This document shows, in pieces, positions 15,220-23,755 of a DNA stretch of 64,000 nt. The stretch comes from Georgenia daeguensis (GTDB lineage Bacteria; Actinomycetota; Actinomycetes; Actinomycetales; Actinomycetaceae), in the NCBI RefSeq assembly GCF_039537705.1, contig NZ_BAABBA010000005.1, forward strand, positions 62,001 through 126,000. The letters run 5' to 3'. A program made the translations under genes and the position numbers. Under the pieces are notes generated by a model. The model worked only from the letters and a program-made list of their open reading frames with translations. It searched no databases and was not told where the DNA came from. The stretch's first letter is position 1. Every line of letters begins with the position of its first letter.

Positions 15220-16695
15220 TCAGCCGTCGGCGCGCTGGACCCGGGCGAGGGCGTGCGAGATCTCCGCGGTCGCCGGGTAGGCGGCGCGGTAGAGGGCGTA
15301 CAGCTCGTCGTAGCGGGTGGTCAGGTCGCGGTGGGGCGTGATGGTGGCGCGCGGGGGGTTCCAGGCGTCGATGTCGGCCTCGGCGACGGCGGCCGCGGCG
15401 AGGAACGCGGCGCCCAGGCTCGCCCCGACCGTGGTCCGGGGCAGCACCTGGTCCAGCCCGGTGACGTCGGAGACGATCTGCGGCCACAGGTCGCCCTGGG
15501 TGCCGCCGCCCGCGGCGACCACGCGGTCGATGCGGGCGCCCGCCTCGCGCATGACCTCCACGTTGTGCCGCACCGCCAGGGCGGTGGCCTCGAGCACGGC
15601 GCGGTAGAGGTCGCCGCGGGTGTGCGAGACCGTCAGGCCGAGGATGGCGCCGCGTGCGTCCGCGTCCTGCACGGGGGTGCGCTCGCCCGCGAAGTAGGGC
15701 AGGACCAGCAGCCCGCGGGCGCCGGGGCCCGACGAGCGGGCCTCCTCGACCAGCGCGCCGAAGTCCGGGGTGCCGGTGAGGTCGCGAAGCCAGGCCGTGA
15801 TGGCGCCGGAGGTGGCCATGCCGCCGGCGAGGCAGTGGGTGCCGGGGAAGGCCCCGGCGGTGGACCACATCACCGGGTGGGTGACCACGGCCTCGGTGGT
15901 GCAGACGAGGAACATCGTGGTGCCGTACATGAGGAACAGGTCGCCCGGGCGCTGGGCGCCGACGCTGACCGCCTCGGTCCACGCGTCGATCGTCCCGGCC
16001 ACCACCGGCACGCCGGCGGGGATGCCCGCGAGCGCCGTCGTCGTGCGGCCGGCCACGTCCCCGGGCCACAGCAGCCGCGGCAGCTCGAGGCCCGGGGCGC
16101 ACACCTGCGCCCAGTCCTCGAGCCAGGCGGAGGCGTGCGGGTCGTACATCGGGGTGCACTGGCTGGCGGAGTGGTGGTCCAGGACGTACTCGCCGGTGAG
16201 GCGGCGCACCAGGTAGGACGCGGGCATGAGGAGCCGCCGCGCCCGGCGGTACCGCTCCGGCTCCTGGCGGGAGACCCAGAGGATCTTGGGCCCGCCGGCC
16301 TGGCTCGACAGGGCCGTGCCGGTGCGCGCGTAGATCTGCTCGGCCCCCAGCCGCTCCCCGAGCAGCGTGATCTCCTCGCCCGCGCGGGTGTCGACGCCGT
16401 AGAGGATGGCGGGCCGGACGGGCCGGTCCTCGGCGTCGACGAGCAGGACGCACGGCCCCATCCCCGAGACGCCGACGGCGATCACCTCGTGGGCGCCGTC
16501 GCCGGTCAGCTCCTCGGCCAGGGAGGCGAGCTCGTCCCACCAGACCTCGGCGTTCATCTCCACGTGGCCGGGGTGGGGCCGGTCCACCGGGTGCTCGCGG
16601 ACCGCGGTGCGCAGGACCTGCCCGTCGAGTCCGACCAGGACGGCCTTGGTGCTGGAGGTCCCGATGTCGATCCCGAAGAGGGCGCTCTGTGCCAC
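15220..16695 (-). CDS. FGGY-family carbohydrate kinase (xylulokinase-like)
   Basis: A 491-residue sugar kinase of normal length. The N-terminal ATP loop reads FGIDIGTSSTKAVL; GMGPCVLLVD and the C-terminal AAGGGTQGDLWPQI with VGASLGAAFLAA are the other family signatures. It phosphorylates a keto-sugar or sugar alcohol at the expense of ATP. It lies between the isomerase-like gene (29 bases downstream) and fucU (9 bases upstream), so it probably phosphorylates the ketose made by the isomerase. Substrate not determined. Confidence 0.88.
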   Translation of the reverse strand: MAQSALFGIDIGTSSTKAVLVGLDGQVLRTAVREHPVDRPHPGHVEMNAEVWWDELASLAEELTGDGAHEVIAVGVSGMGPCVLLVDAEDRPVRPAILYGVDTRAGEEITLLGERLGAEQIYARTGTALSSQAGGPKILWVSRQEPERYRRARRLLMPASYLVRRLTGEYVLDHHSASQCTPMYDPHASAWLEDWAQVCAPGLELPRLLWPGDVAGRTTTALAGIPAGVPVVAGTIDAWTEAVSVGAQRPGDLFLMYGTTMFLVCTTEAVVTHPVMWSTAGAFPGTHCLAGGMATSGAITAWLRDLTGTPDFGALVEEARSSGPGARGLLVLPYFAGERTPVQDADARGAILGLTVSHTRGDLYRAVLEATALAVRHNVEVMREAGARIDRVVAAGGGTQGDLWPQIVSDVTGLDQVLPRTTVGASLGAAFLAAAAVAEADIDAWNPPRATITPHRDLTTRYDELYALYRAAYPATAEISHALARVQRADG

Positions 16696-16704
16696 GGCTC
16701 CCCC

Positions 16705-17130
16705 TCAGGCCCCGGGCTCGCGCACGCCGAGCGTGAGCAGCAGGTTGGCGTACAGGCGCTGGTCGCCGGTGGCGACGACGGCGGCGAGGTCGGGCCCGCG
16801 GCAGGCCTCGTAGAACTCGAACCGGCCCAGCTCGCGCCACGCCACCGTCTCCCCCAGCTGCGCCCGGTACCCGTGGTGCGCGGGCACGGTCTCCCCGCCT
16901 CCGGGCGCCATCACCGCGGCCGCCTCGATCGGGACGGCGGCCCGGAGCACCTCGAGCACCTGGTCGACGTCGAGGAGCCCGGGGGCGAGGTTGAGGTGGA
17001 TCCGCGGCACACCGGCGGCGGCGCCGGTGGAGTGCGGGTAGTTGCCGTCGGCGAGCAGCACCTGGGCGCCGTGGCCCGCGGAGGCGAGCGCGTGCACGAG
17101 GCCGGGGTGGGTGAGCGGTCCGAGTAGCAC
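16705..17130 (-). CDS. fucU: RbsD/FucU-family sugar mutarotase
   Basis: A 141-residue cytoplasmic mutarotase. The active-site histidine is in AGHGAQVLLADGNYP near residue 20, and the C-terminal YANLLLTLGV is conserved in the family. The length fits FucU (about 140). It interconverts anomers of fucose or ribose so that the isomerase receives the correct form. ATG at 17130 with AGGAGG upstream. It sits between the two FGGY kinase/transaldolase genes in the same operon, supporting a fucose or related deoxysugar pathway. Confidence 0.88.
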   Translation of the reverse strand: MLLGPLTHPGLVHALASAGHGAQVLLADGNYPHSTGAAAGVPRIHLNLAPGLLDVDQVLEVLRAAVPIEAAAVMAPGGGETVPAHHGYRAQLGETVAWRELGRFEFYEACRGPDLAAVVATGDQRLYANLLLTLGVREPGA

Positions 17131-17155
17131 GGGGTTTCCTCCTGGTGGGTGGTGG

Positions 17156-17830
17156 TCAGCGGTGCCCGGCGTGCGGGGCGCGGGTCCGGGCGACGTCGTC
17201 CTCGAACACGCGCACCGCCTCGGTGGTCAGGGGTTCGTCGAGGAGCTGCTCCCACATCGCCGGCGCGATGGTGAAGCAGTCGACGCCCCCGGCGGCGAGG
17301 CGGGCGACGTCGGCCGGGGACCGCAGGGACGCCACGAGCAGCCGGGTCGACGAGCCGACCGCGTCGAGGATCCGCTGCATGGTGAGGACCTCGCCGACGC
17401 CGTCGCGGCCGTTGTCCGTCATCCGTCCGACGTAGGGCGCCACGAACGTCGCCCCGGCGGCGACGGCGGGGAGCACCTGCACGTGGTTGTAGACCGCGGT
17501 GACGAGCGTGACGACGCCGCCGTCCGCCAGCGCGCGGGTGGCGGCGATCCCGGCCGGGGTGACGGGGATCTTGATGCCGACGTCGCCGCACCGGTCCCGG
17601 ATCTCGCGGGCGTTGCGGAGCAGGTCCTCGGTGGTCGCGCCCCAGGTCTGGACGAAGAGGGTGCGGGCGCCGGCGGCGCGCATGCGCTCGACGACGGCGG
17701 GCAGGCGGTCGGAGCCGACGCCTGCGCGGGCGAGGAGGGTGGGGTTGGTGGTCACGCCGGCGAAGAGGCCGGTGGCGAGCAGCGGCTCGACCTCGGCGAG
17801 GTCGGCGCTGTCGAGGAAGAGGTCGAGCAT
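17156..17830 (-). CDS. Transaldolase/fructose-6-phosphate aldolase-like protein
   Basis: A 224-residue single-barrel aldolase, the short form typical of fructose-6-phosphate aldolase or TalC (about 220). MLDLFLDSADLAEVEPLL at the N-terminus, VTTNPTLLAR and the Schiff-base lysine in VGIKIPVT near residue 87 are the family signatures. The ATG at 17830 follows the kinase stop by two bases. In this operon it may cleave a phosphorylated ketose, or handle a side product; which reaction applies is not shown. Confidence 0.87.
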   Translation of the reverse strand: MLDLFLDSADLAEVEPLLATGLFAGVTTNPTLLARAGVGSDRLPAVVERMRAAGARTLFVQTWGATTEDLLRNAREIRDRCGDVGIKIPVTPAGIAATRALADGGVVTLVTAVYNHVQVLPAVAAGATFVAPYVGRMTDNGRDGVGEVLTMQRILDAVGSSTRLLVASLRSPADVARLAAGGVDCFTIAPAMWEQLLDEPLTTEAVRVFEDDVARTRAPHAGHR

Positions 17831-17832
17831 CG

Positions 17833-19350
17833 TCAGCCTCCGAGGCGGGTGGTGGGGACAGTCGGTCGGGCGAGGCCCGCCTCGAACCAGGGCAGCAGGG
17901 CGTCGCGGGCGGCCTCGAAGCGGTCGTGCAGGTCCTCGGCCGGCTGCGGGTCGCGCTCCGGCTCCAGGACGTCGGTGATCTCGCTCAGCGTGCGAGCGGC
18001 GGCGAAGTCCGGGAGGGCGCCGAGGCCCACGAGGCCGGTGACGGCCGCGCCGAGGCTGCCCGCCTCCGCGTCGACGCTGCGGCGCAGCACCGGCACGCCG
18101 AGGACGTCGGTGAGGACCTGCAGCCAGACGCCGGAGCGCGCGCCTCCGCCGATCACCTGGAGGCGGTCCACCCGCTGCCCGGCGGCCTGCAGCGCCGTGC
18201 GGCAGCTGCGCAGGTTGTGCGCGACGCCCTCGAGCACCGCCCGCGTGAGGTGGGCGCGGCCGTGGTGCGGGGCGAGCCCGACGAAGGCGCCGCGGGCGTG
18301 CGGGGTCCACAGCGGCGCGCGTTCGCCCATCAGGTGCGGCAGGAAGAACAACCCCTCCTCCGCTGCCCGCACGCCGGCGGCGTCGTCGAGCAGCCGCGCC
18401 ACGTCGTCGCCGACGGCGGCCGCGAGCCAGGACAGCGCGGCGCCGGCGGCCTGCATCGTGGCGATCGGCACGAACCGCCCGGGGACGACGTGGGCGAAGG
18501 TCATGGTCCGGCGGGCCGGGTCCAGGGCCGGGCGGTCCGCGGCGAGCGCGATCCAGGCCGAGGAGCCCAGGCACAGGTACGGGTCGTCGTCGGGGCCGAG
18601 GGACCCGGCGCCCACCGAGGCGATCGGACCGTCCCCGCCCCCGAGCACCACCGGGGTGCCGGCGCGCAGGCCGGCGGCGGCGGCCGCGGCGGCGGTGAGG
18701 CCGCCCACCACGGTGGTCGAGGGGACGATCTCGGGCAGCAGGCGGGTGGGCAGCCCGGCGGCCTCGGCGAGCTCGGTCCACCACCGCCCCTCCTGCAGCA
18801 GGTACAGGTTCGTGCCGGAGGCGTCGGACGGGTCGGTGCGGACGGTGCCGGTGAGCCGGGCGACGACGTAGTCCTTGGCCTGCACGAGGTGCTCGGCGCG
18901 CGCGAACGCCGCCGGCTCCTCCTCGGCCACCCACAGCGCCTTGGCCAGCGTGTAGCTCTCGGAGAGGCGGTGCCCGGTGCGGGCGTAGACCTCGGCGGGG
19001 GCGACCAGCTCGGCGGCCCGCACGGCCTGGGCGGTGCTGCGCCGGTCCGCCCAGATCAGCGCCGGGCGCACCGGCTCGAGCTGCGCGTCGAGGAGGACCG
19101 CGCCCTGCATGTGGCCGGACACGACGACCCCGTCCACCTCGTCCGGTCCGCGGCCGGTCGCGGCGAGCAGGTCGCGGGTGGCGGCGGCGACGGCGCCGGT
19201 CCAGTCGTGCGGGTCCTGCTCCGCCTCCCCCGCCGGGCCGTGGACGGTCGGGTAGGGCACGGTGACGGAGCCGAGCAGCCGGCCGCCGGCGTCGTGGAGG
19301 GACGCCTTGTCCGCGCTGGTGCCCAGGTCGTGGGCGACGACGAGGCTCAT
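17833..19350 (-). CDS. FGGY-family carbohydrate kinase (xylulokinase-like), second copy
   Basis: A 505-residue kinase with the same architecture as the gene at 15220-16695 but clearly diverged from it. The ATP loop is VVAHDLGTSADKASL, with Asp/Gly as expected, and GGGARSGVWLQVLTD and EAGSLGAAVTG are in the C-terminal domain. The ATG at 19350 overlaps the stop of the LacI regulator by four bases, so kinase and regulator are translationally coupled. The two kinases in one operon imply two ketose or polyol substrates. Confidence 0.88.
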   Translation of the reverse strand: MSLVVAHDLGTSADKASLHDAGGRLLGSVTVPYPTVHGPAGEAEQDPHDWTGAVAAATRDLLAATGRGPDEVDGVVVSGHMQGAVLLDAQLEPVRPALIWADRRSTAQAVRAAELVAPAEVYARTGHRLSESYTLAKALWVAEEEPAAFARAEHLVQAKDYVVARLTGTVRTDPSDASGTNLYLLQEGRWWTELAEAAGLPTRLLPEIVPSTTVVGGLTAAAAAAAGLRAGTPVVLGGGDGPIASVGAGSLGPDDDPYLCLGSSAWIALAADRPALDPARRTMTFAHVVPGRFVPIATMQAAGAALSWLAAAVGDDVARLLDDAAGVRAAEEGLFFLPHLMGERAPLWTPHARGAFVGLAPHHGRAHLTRAVLEGVAHNLRSCRTALQAAGQRVDRLQVIGGGARSGVWLQVLTDVLGVPVLRRSVDAEAGSLGAAVTGLVGLGALPDFAAARTLSEITDVLEPERDPQPAEDLHDRFEAARDALLPWFEAGLARPTVPTTRLGG

Positions 19351-20351
19351 GTCGCCCGTCCCGTGCTGGCCCGCACCACGAGCTGGGGTGCGACCCGGAG
19401 GTCGCGGGTCGGTCCGCCGTCGCACAGCTCCCGGGCGCAGCGCACCGCACCGGCGCCCAGTGCGGCGAAGTCCTGCCGGACCGTGGTCAGCGGCGGGTCG
19501 AAGAACCCGGCCCCGGGGACGTCGTCGAACCCGGTCACGACGACGTCCTCCGGCACCCGCGTCCCCGCCTCGCGCAGGGCCGCGAGGACCCCGAGGGCGA
19601 GGAGGTCGTTGGAGGCGACGACGGCGTCCGGCAGCGGCCCGGCGGCGATCCGCCGCCCGACGCGGTGACCGTCCTCGGCGTCCCAGGAGTTGGCGTCGAC
19701 GACGGTGGCGACCATGCCCAGGGTGGGGGCCAGCCGCTCGAGGATCTCGGCGCGGGAGGTGGCGTCGGTCCAGCTCCGTGGCCCCGCGACGTGCGTGACG
19801 GTGCGGCAGCCGCGCTCGCGCAGGTGCTCCAGCACCGCGCGGACGCCCGACTCCTGGTCGATGGACACCGTCGCGACGCCGGGCAGGTCGTGCTGGCCGG
19901 AGAGGAGCAGGACCATGGGGATGCCGTCGTGGTGGGCGAGGAGCTCGGGGACGGTGGCGCCGTGCTGGGCGACCACGATCACGCACTCCGGCCGCTGGCT
20001 CGCGATGCGCGCCATGGCGCCCGCCACGCCGACCGCGTCGTCCGCCGCCACCCGGGTGATGGTGACCAGCAGCCCGGCGCGCCGGGCCGCCTCCTCGACG
20101 GCCAGCAGCGTCGAGGCGAGACCGTGGTAGACCGTGCCGACCACGAGGATGCCGAGGAGGTTCGTGCGGCGGGAGGCGAGGGAGCGGGCCTGGAGGTTGG
20201 GCCGGTAGCCGAGCTCGTCGACGAGGCGCAGCACCGTCGAGCGGGTGGACTCGCTCACCGCCGTCGACCCGTTGAGCACGCGGCTCACGGTCTGCAGCGA
20301 CACGCCCGCCGCGCGGGCGACGTCGGCCATCACGATGTTCTTCGCTGTCAT
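19347..20351 (-). CDS. LacI-family transcriptional regulator of the sugar block
   Basis: A 334-residue LacI/GalR repressor: an HTH (MADVARAAGVSLQTVSRVLN), hinge helix (LQARSLASRRTN) and a periplasmic-binding-protein-like effector domain. The recognition helix SLQTVSRVLN closely resembles that of E. coli LacI (SYQTVSRVVN). That fits the perfect ATGTGAGCGCTCACAT palindrome found upstream of the ABC importer at 26343-26358. The start chosen is the ATG at 20351; another in-frame ATG at 20393 would add 14 residues. It lies between the class II aldolase and the FGGY kinase and is probably co-transcribed with them. Confidence 0.9.
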   Translation of the reverse strand: MTAKNIVMADVARAAGVSLQTVSRVLNGSTAVSESTRSTVLRLVDELGYRPNLQARSLASRRTNLLGILVVGTVYHGLASTLLAVEEAARRAGLLVTITRVAADDAVGVAGAMARIASQRPECVIVVAQHGATVPELLAHHDGIPMVLLLSGQHDLPGVATVSIDQESGVRAVLEHLRERGCRTVTHVAGPRSWTDATSRAEILERLAPTLGMVATVVDANSWDAEDGHRVGRRIAAGPLPDAVVASNDLLALGVLAALREAGTRVPEDVVVTGFDDVPGAGFFDPPLTTVRQDFAALGAGAVRCARELCDGGPTRDLRVAPQLVVRASTGRAT

Positions 20352-20409
20352 CCCCCCGGCACCTCTCTCCTCCGTCCGCGTCCGCCCGGTCATCGCCGAT
20401 GCTGCCCGG

Positions 20410-21060
20410 TCATCGCCCGTACTGGGAGCGCAGCCCGACCAGCGTGGCGACGGCCTCCGCAGGCAGCTCGCGCTCGCCGCCGATCAGCCGCAGCAGGTAC
20501 GTCACCTTGGCCGTGTACTCCAGCCGCTCCATCGCGAGGTAGGCGTCGGAGAGGTCGGCGCCCCAGGTCAGGGCGCCGTGCTGCTCGAGCAGGCACCCGT
20601 GGTGCGTGGGCACGAAGGGCACCACCACCTCGCCGAGCGCGTCCGTGGACGGCGTGGCGTACGGCGCGAGCGGGATCTCGGGCATGTGGATGACCGACTC
20701 CGGCAGCATCTTCAGCGTCAGCGCCTCGCCCTTGACGGCGAAGACGGTGCCGTACATCGGGTGGGCGTGGACGACGGCCCTCACACCGGGGTCAGCCTCG
20801 TAGACCTTCAGGTGCATCCGGACCTCGGTCGAGGGACGGAAGGGCGCGGTCATCTCGAGCACCTGCCCGTCGGCGTCGACCTTGGCGATCTTCTCCGGCG
20901 TGAGGGAGCCCTTCGACACCGACGCCGGGGTGCACAGGATCTCGCCGGTCGACAGCCGGACGCTGATGTTGCCGTCGTTCGCGGCGACCATCTGCCGCTG
21001 CCACAGGTTGCGGCCCACGTCGCAGATCTGCTCGCGCAGGTCCTTCTCCTCGGTTGACAT
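20410..21060 (-). CDS. Class II aldolase/epimerase (L-fuculose-phosphate aldolase or ribulose-phosphate 4-epimerase-like)
   Basis: A 216-residue zinc-dependent enzyme, exactly the size of FucA/AraD. NDGNISVRL (phosphate loop), TPASVSKG, and metal-binding histidines in VVHAHPMYG and LEQHGALTWG are visible. It cleaves a ketose-1-phosphate to dihydroxyacetone phosphate and an aldehyde, or epimerises ribulose-5-phosphate; these activities cannot be separated by sequence alone. Given FucI-like and FucU neighbours, fuculose-1-phosphate aldolase is the better guess. ATG at 21060, 23 bases after the stop of the rhamnulokinase-like gene. Confidence 0.82.
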   Translation of the reverse strand: MSTEEKDLREQICDVGRNLWQRQMVAANDGNISVRLSTGEILCTPASVSKGSLTPEKIAKVDADGQVLEMTAPFRPSTEVRMHLKVYEADPGVRAVVHAHPMYGTVFAVKGEALTLKMLPESVIHMPEIPLAPYATPSTDALGEVVVPFVPTHHGCLLEQHGALTWGADLSDAYLAMERLEYTAKVTYLLRLIGGERELPAEAVATLVGLRSQYGR

Positions 21061-21083
21061 CTCTCGTGAGGTCCTTCCGGTCG

Positions 21084-22526
21084 TCAGCGGGCGGCGAGGT
21101 CGGCGAGCCGGCGCAGGGCCGGGTCGACGTCGCCGGGGTCGATGAGGGTGGGCGGGGCGGAGGCGGCGAGGGCGCGGGCGCCGTCGTCGCGGCCGGCGAG
21201 GTGGCCGAGGGTTTCCAGCTGCGCCAGCACCGAGCCGGCGGCGGAGGCCTCGACGGGCCCGACCAGCACCGGGATGCGGCAGGCGGCCGCGGTCATCTCC
21301 GAGAGCAGGGTGTTGCGCGCGCCGCCGCCGACCACCACGAGATGGCCCGGCCGGGTCCCGGTGAGGCGGGCGAGCTGCTCGACGGAGCGGGCGTACGCCG
21401 CGGCGAGCGACTCCAGGACGGCCCGGACCAGCTGCGCCCGGTCGGCCGGGGCGGCGCCGAGCCGGCGGAGGTGCTCGGCGACCCGGTCGGCCATGGGGCC
21501 GGGGCGGGCGAGGTCGGGGTGGGCGGGGTCGAGGACGACGCCGAGGGAGTCCGCCGCGCGCGCCTCCGCCACGAGCTCGGCCGGCTCGGCGCGGAGCCCC
21601 TGGGCCAGCCACTGGCGCTGGCACTCCTGGAGGATCCACAGCCCGGTGAGGTTCTTCAGCAGGCGGACGCCGCCGTCGGTGCGGACCTCGTTGGTGAACC
21701 CGGCCTCGAGGGCGGCGGGGTCGAGCAGCGCCTCGTCCCGCTCGACGCCGACGAGGGACCAGCTCCCGGAGGAGAGGAAGGCGCGGTCGCCGTCGCCGGG
21801 CGGCAGGGCGTGCACCGCGCACGCCGTGTCGTGGCTGCCGGCGCGCAGCAGCGGGGTCCGGGGGTCGTCGGCGAGGGTGCCGACGGCGGTGCGCTCGTCG
21901 CTCAGCGGGCCGAACCAGGCGGGGTCGAGGCCGAGCAGGTCCATCACCTCGGTGGACCAGTCCCTGGCGCCCGGCGCGCACAGCCCGGAGGTGGAGCAGA
22001 TGGCCCGGCTCCACCCGCGCTCGCCGCCCAGGCGGTGGGCGACGTAGTCGGGGAGCATGAGGACGGCGTCGACCTCCTCCCGCAGGGCGGGGTCGTCGCG
22101 CAGGCCGGCGACCAGCTGGTGCGTGGTGTTGATCGGGTCGGGCCGCACCCCGGTCAGCCGCCACAGCAGCAGGTCGGGCGCGCGTCCGGCGAGCTGGGCA
22201 GGGACGTCCGCGGTGCGCGGGTCCCGGTAGGCGCGCACGGGTGCGGCGAGGGTCCCGTCCGCCCGCAGCAGGGCGTGGTCGACGCCCCAGCCGTCGACCG
22301 AGACGGCGTCGAGGGGGCCGTGCCGGGCGGCGCGGGCCAGACCGTGGCGCACCTCGGCGAGGATGGCCTCGACGTCCCACCACAGCGCGCCGTCGGCCTC
22401 CTGGACCTGGACGGCGAACCGGTGCACCTCGTCCAGGCGCACCGCGGCGCCGTCGTACCGGCCGGCCACCACGCGGCCCGAGCTGGACCCGAGGTCCACC
22501 GCCGCGACGGTCGTGGTCGCTGCCAT
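21084..22526 (-). CDS. Rhamnulokinase-like FGGY kinase (first of two)
   Basis: A 480-residue kinase. AAVDLGSSSGRVVAG is the rhamnulokinase form of the ATP loop, DGWGVDHALL the substrate-side motif, and VVGGGARNTLLSEMTA the C-terminal ATP site. Rhamnulokinases phosphorylate L-rhamnulose at O1; some act on fuculose or other ketoses. A second, diverged copy at 26523-27950 is next to rhamnose isomerase and is the more likely true RhaB, so this copy may serve the fucose-like pathway. It lies directly downstream (in transcription) of the ABC importer genes, separated by a hairpin at 22668-22696. Confidence 0.85.
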   Translation of the reverse strand: MAATTTVAAVDLGSSSGRVVAGRYDGAAVRLDEVHRFAVQVQEADGALWWDVEAILAEVRHGLARAARHGPLDAVSVDGWGVDHALLRADGTLAAPVRAYRDPRTADVPAQLAGRAPDLLLWRLTGVRPDPINTTHQLVAGLRDDPALREEVDAVLMLPDYVAHRLGGERGWSRAICSTSGLCAPGARDWSTEVMDLLGLDPAWFGPLSDERTAVGTLADDPRTPLLRAGSHDTACAVHALPPGDGDRAFLSSGSWSLVGVERDEALLDPAALEAGFTNEVRTDGGVRLLKNLTGLWILQECQRQWLAQGLRAEPAELVAEARAADSLGVVLDPAHPDLARPGPMADRVAEHLRRLGAAPADRAQLVRAVLESLAAAYARSVEQLARLTGTRPGHLVVVGGGARNTLLSEMTAAACRIPVLVGPVEASAAGSVLAQLETLGHLAGRDDGARALAASAPPTLIDPGDVDPALRRLADLAAR

Positions 22527-22587
22527 CTGGGCTCCTCCCTCCTCCCGCTGGTGGGCGGGCGCGCGCGTGGCCGGCCGGACCGGTCGG

Positions 22588-22687
22588 CCGGTCCGGGCGT
22601 GGTGCCGGGATCGATCTGGTGCGGAGTCGCCGGTCCGGGCGTGGTGCCAGGATCGACCTGGTGCGGCGTCGCCGGCCCGGGCCCCGG
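22588..22687. repeat. 42-bp tandem repeat, two copies plus a partial third
   Basis: Units beginning CCGGTCCGGGCGTGGTGCC start at 22588 and 22630, differing at three positions; a truncated, changed third copy starts at 22672. The repeat lies in the spacer between the sugar-binding-protein gene and the rhamnulokinase-like gene. Confidence 0.85.
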
Positions 22688-22696
22688 GCCGGCGAC
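22668..22696 (-). terminator. Strong hairpin just after the sugar-binding-protein gene
   Basis: GTCGCCGGCCCGGG and CCCGGGCCGGCGAC are exact 14-base complements separated by one base. The hairpin begins nine bases after the stop at 22705 on the minus strand. It could terminate part of the transcript or protect the 3' end of the ABC mRNA, which would set binding-protein and kinase levels apart. There is no U-tract. Confidence 0.65.
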
Positions 22697-22704
22697 CGCC
22701 TGGC

Positions 22705-23715
22705 TCACTCGTAGAGGGCGCGAGCGATCTCCTCGTCCTCCATGTTGGTCTCGTCGTACCAGTAGAAGCCGGTGTCGACGGTCTCCTCGACCTCCTCGCC
22801 GTTGACCGCCTTCACGGCCGTCTCGACGGTCTGGTAGCCGATCTGGTACGGGTCCTGGGTGATGGCGCCGTCCATGGTGCCGTCCTTGATGGCCTCGATC
22901 TGGCCCTTGCCGGAGTCGAACCCGACGACCGCCATGTCCTCGGCGCGGCCCAGCTCGCGCACGCCGTTGACGACGCCGATGGCGGAGCCCTCGTTGCAGC
23001 CGTAGATCCCGGCGAGGTCGGGGTTGGCCTGGAGGATCGCCTTGGTGATGTCGGTGGAACGGAGCTGGTCGCCGCCGCCGTACTGGATGTCGACGATGGT
23101 GAGGCCGCCGTCCTCCTCGATGGCCTCGACGAAGCCGTCACGGCGCTGGATGCCGGTCAGCGAGGTCTGGTCGTGGCAGATCACGGCGACGTCCCCGCTG
23201 CCGCCGGTGAGCTCGATCATGTGCTTCGCGGCCTCGGCGGCCGCGGCCTTGTTGTCGGTCGCGACGGTCGAGACGGGGATGTCGGACTCCACGCCCGAGT
23301 CGAACGCCACCACCGGGATGCCCTGGGAGTCGATCTGGGTGAGCAGCGGGATCGAGGCCTCGGAGTCGAGGGCGGCGAAGCCGACGGCGTCGGGGTTGCC
23401 CGAGAGCGCCGTCTGCAGCTGCTGGAGCTGCTGCTCGACGTCGGCCTCCGTGTCCGGCCCGTCGAAGGTGACCCGCACGCCGAGCTCGTCGGCGGCGTCC
23501 TCCGCGCCCTGCCGCACGGCCTGCCAGAACTGGTGCTGGAAGCCCTTGGAGATCAGCGCCACGTACATCTCGTCGCCGCCGCCGGCCGCGGTCCCGCCGC
23601 CTCCGGCGGTCGCCCCGCCCCCGCCCCCGCCCCCGTCTCCGCCGTCGGAACACGCGCCGAGGGCCAGGGCGAGGGACGAGAGCACGATCGTGGTGGCCAG
23701 TGTGGTCTTGCGCAT
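22705..23715 (-). CDS. Sugar ABC transporter substrate-binding lipoprotein
   Basis: A 336-residue lipoprotein of the ribose/xylose type (periplasmic-binding-protein family 1 or 4 fold). The signal peptide ends in the lipobox LGAC with Cys22, followed by a Gly-rich tether. MYVALISKGFQHQFWQAV and VVAFDSGVESDIPVSTVATD are typical ribose-binding-protein segments. It captures a monosaccharide outside the cell for the permease and ATPase encoded just upstream. ATG at 23715 with AAGGAG upstream. The sugar is unknown, but location in the fucose/rhamnose-like block suggests a deoxyhexose or pentose. Confidence 0.9.
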   Translation of the reverse strand: MRKTTLATTIVLSSLALALGACSDGGDGGGGGGGATAGGGGTAAGGGDEMYVALISKGFQHQFWQAVRQGAEDAADELGVRVTFDGPDTEADVEQQLQQLQTALSGNPDAVGFAALDSEASIPLLTQIDSQGIPVVAFDSGVESDIPVSTVATDNKAAAAEAAKHMIELTGGSGDVAVICHDQTSLTGIQRRDGFVEAIEEDGGLTIVDIQYGGGDQLRSTDITKAILQANPDLAGIYGCNEGSAIGVVNGVRELGRAEDMAVVGFDSGKGQIEAIKDGTMDGAITQDPYQIGYQTVETAVKAVNGEEVEETVDTGFYWYDETNMEDEEIARALYE

Positions 23716-23755
23716 CGGGTACTCCTTCGTACGTGACGGGTGGGACGTTCAGCTG

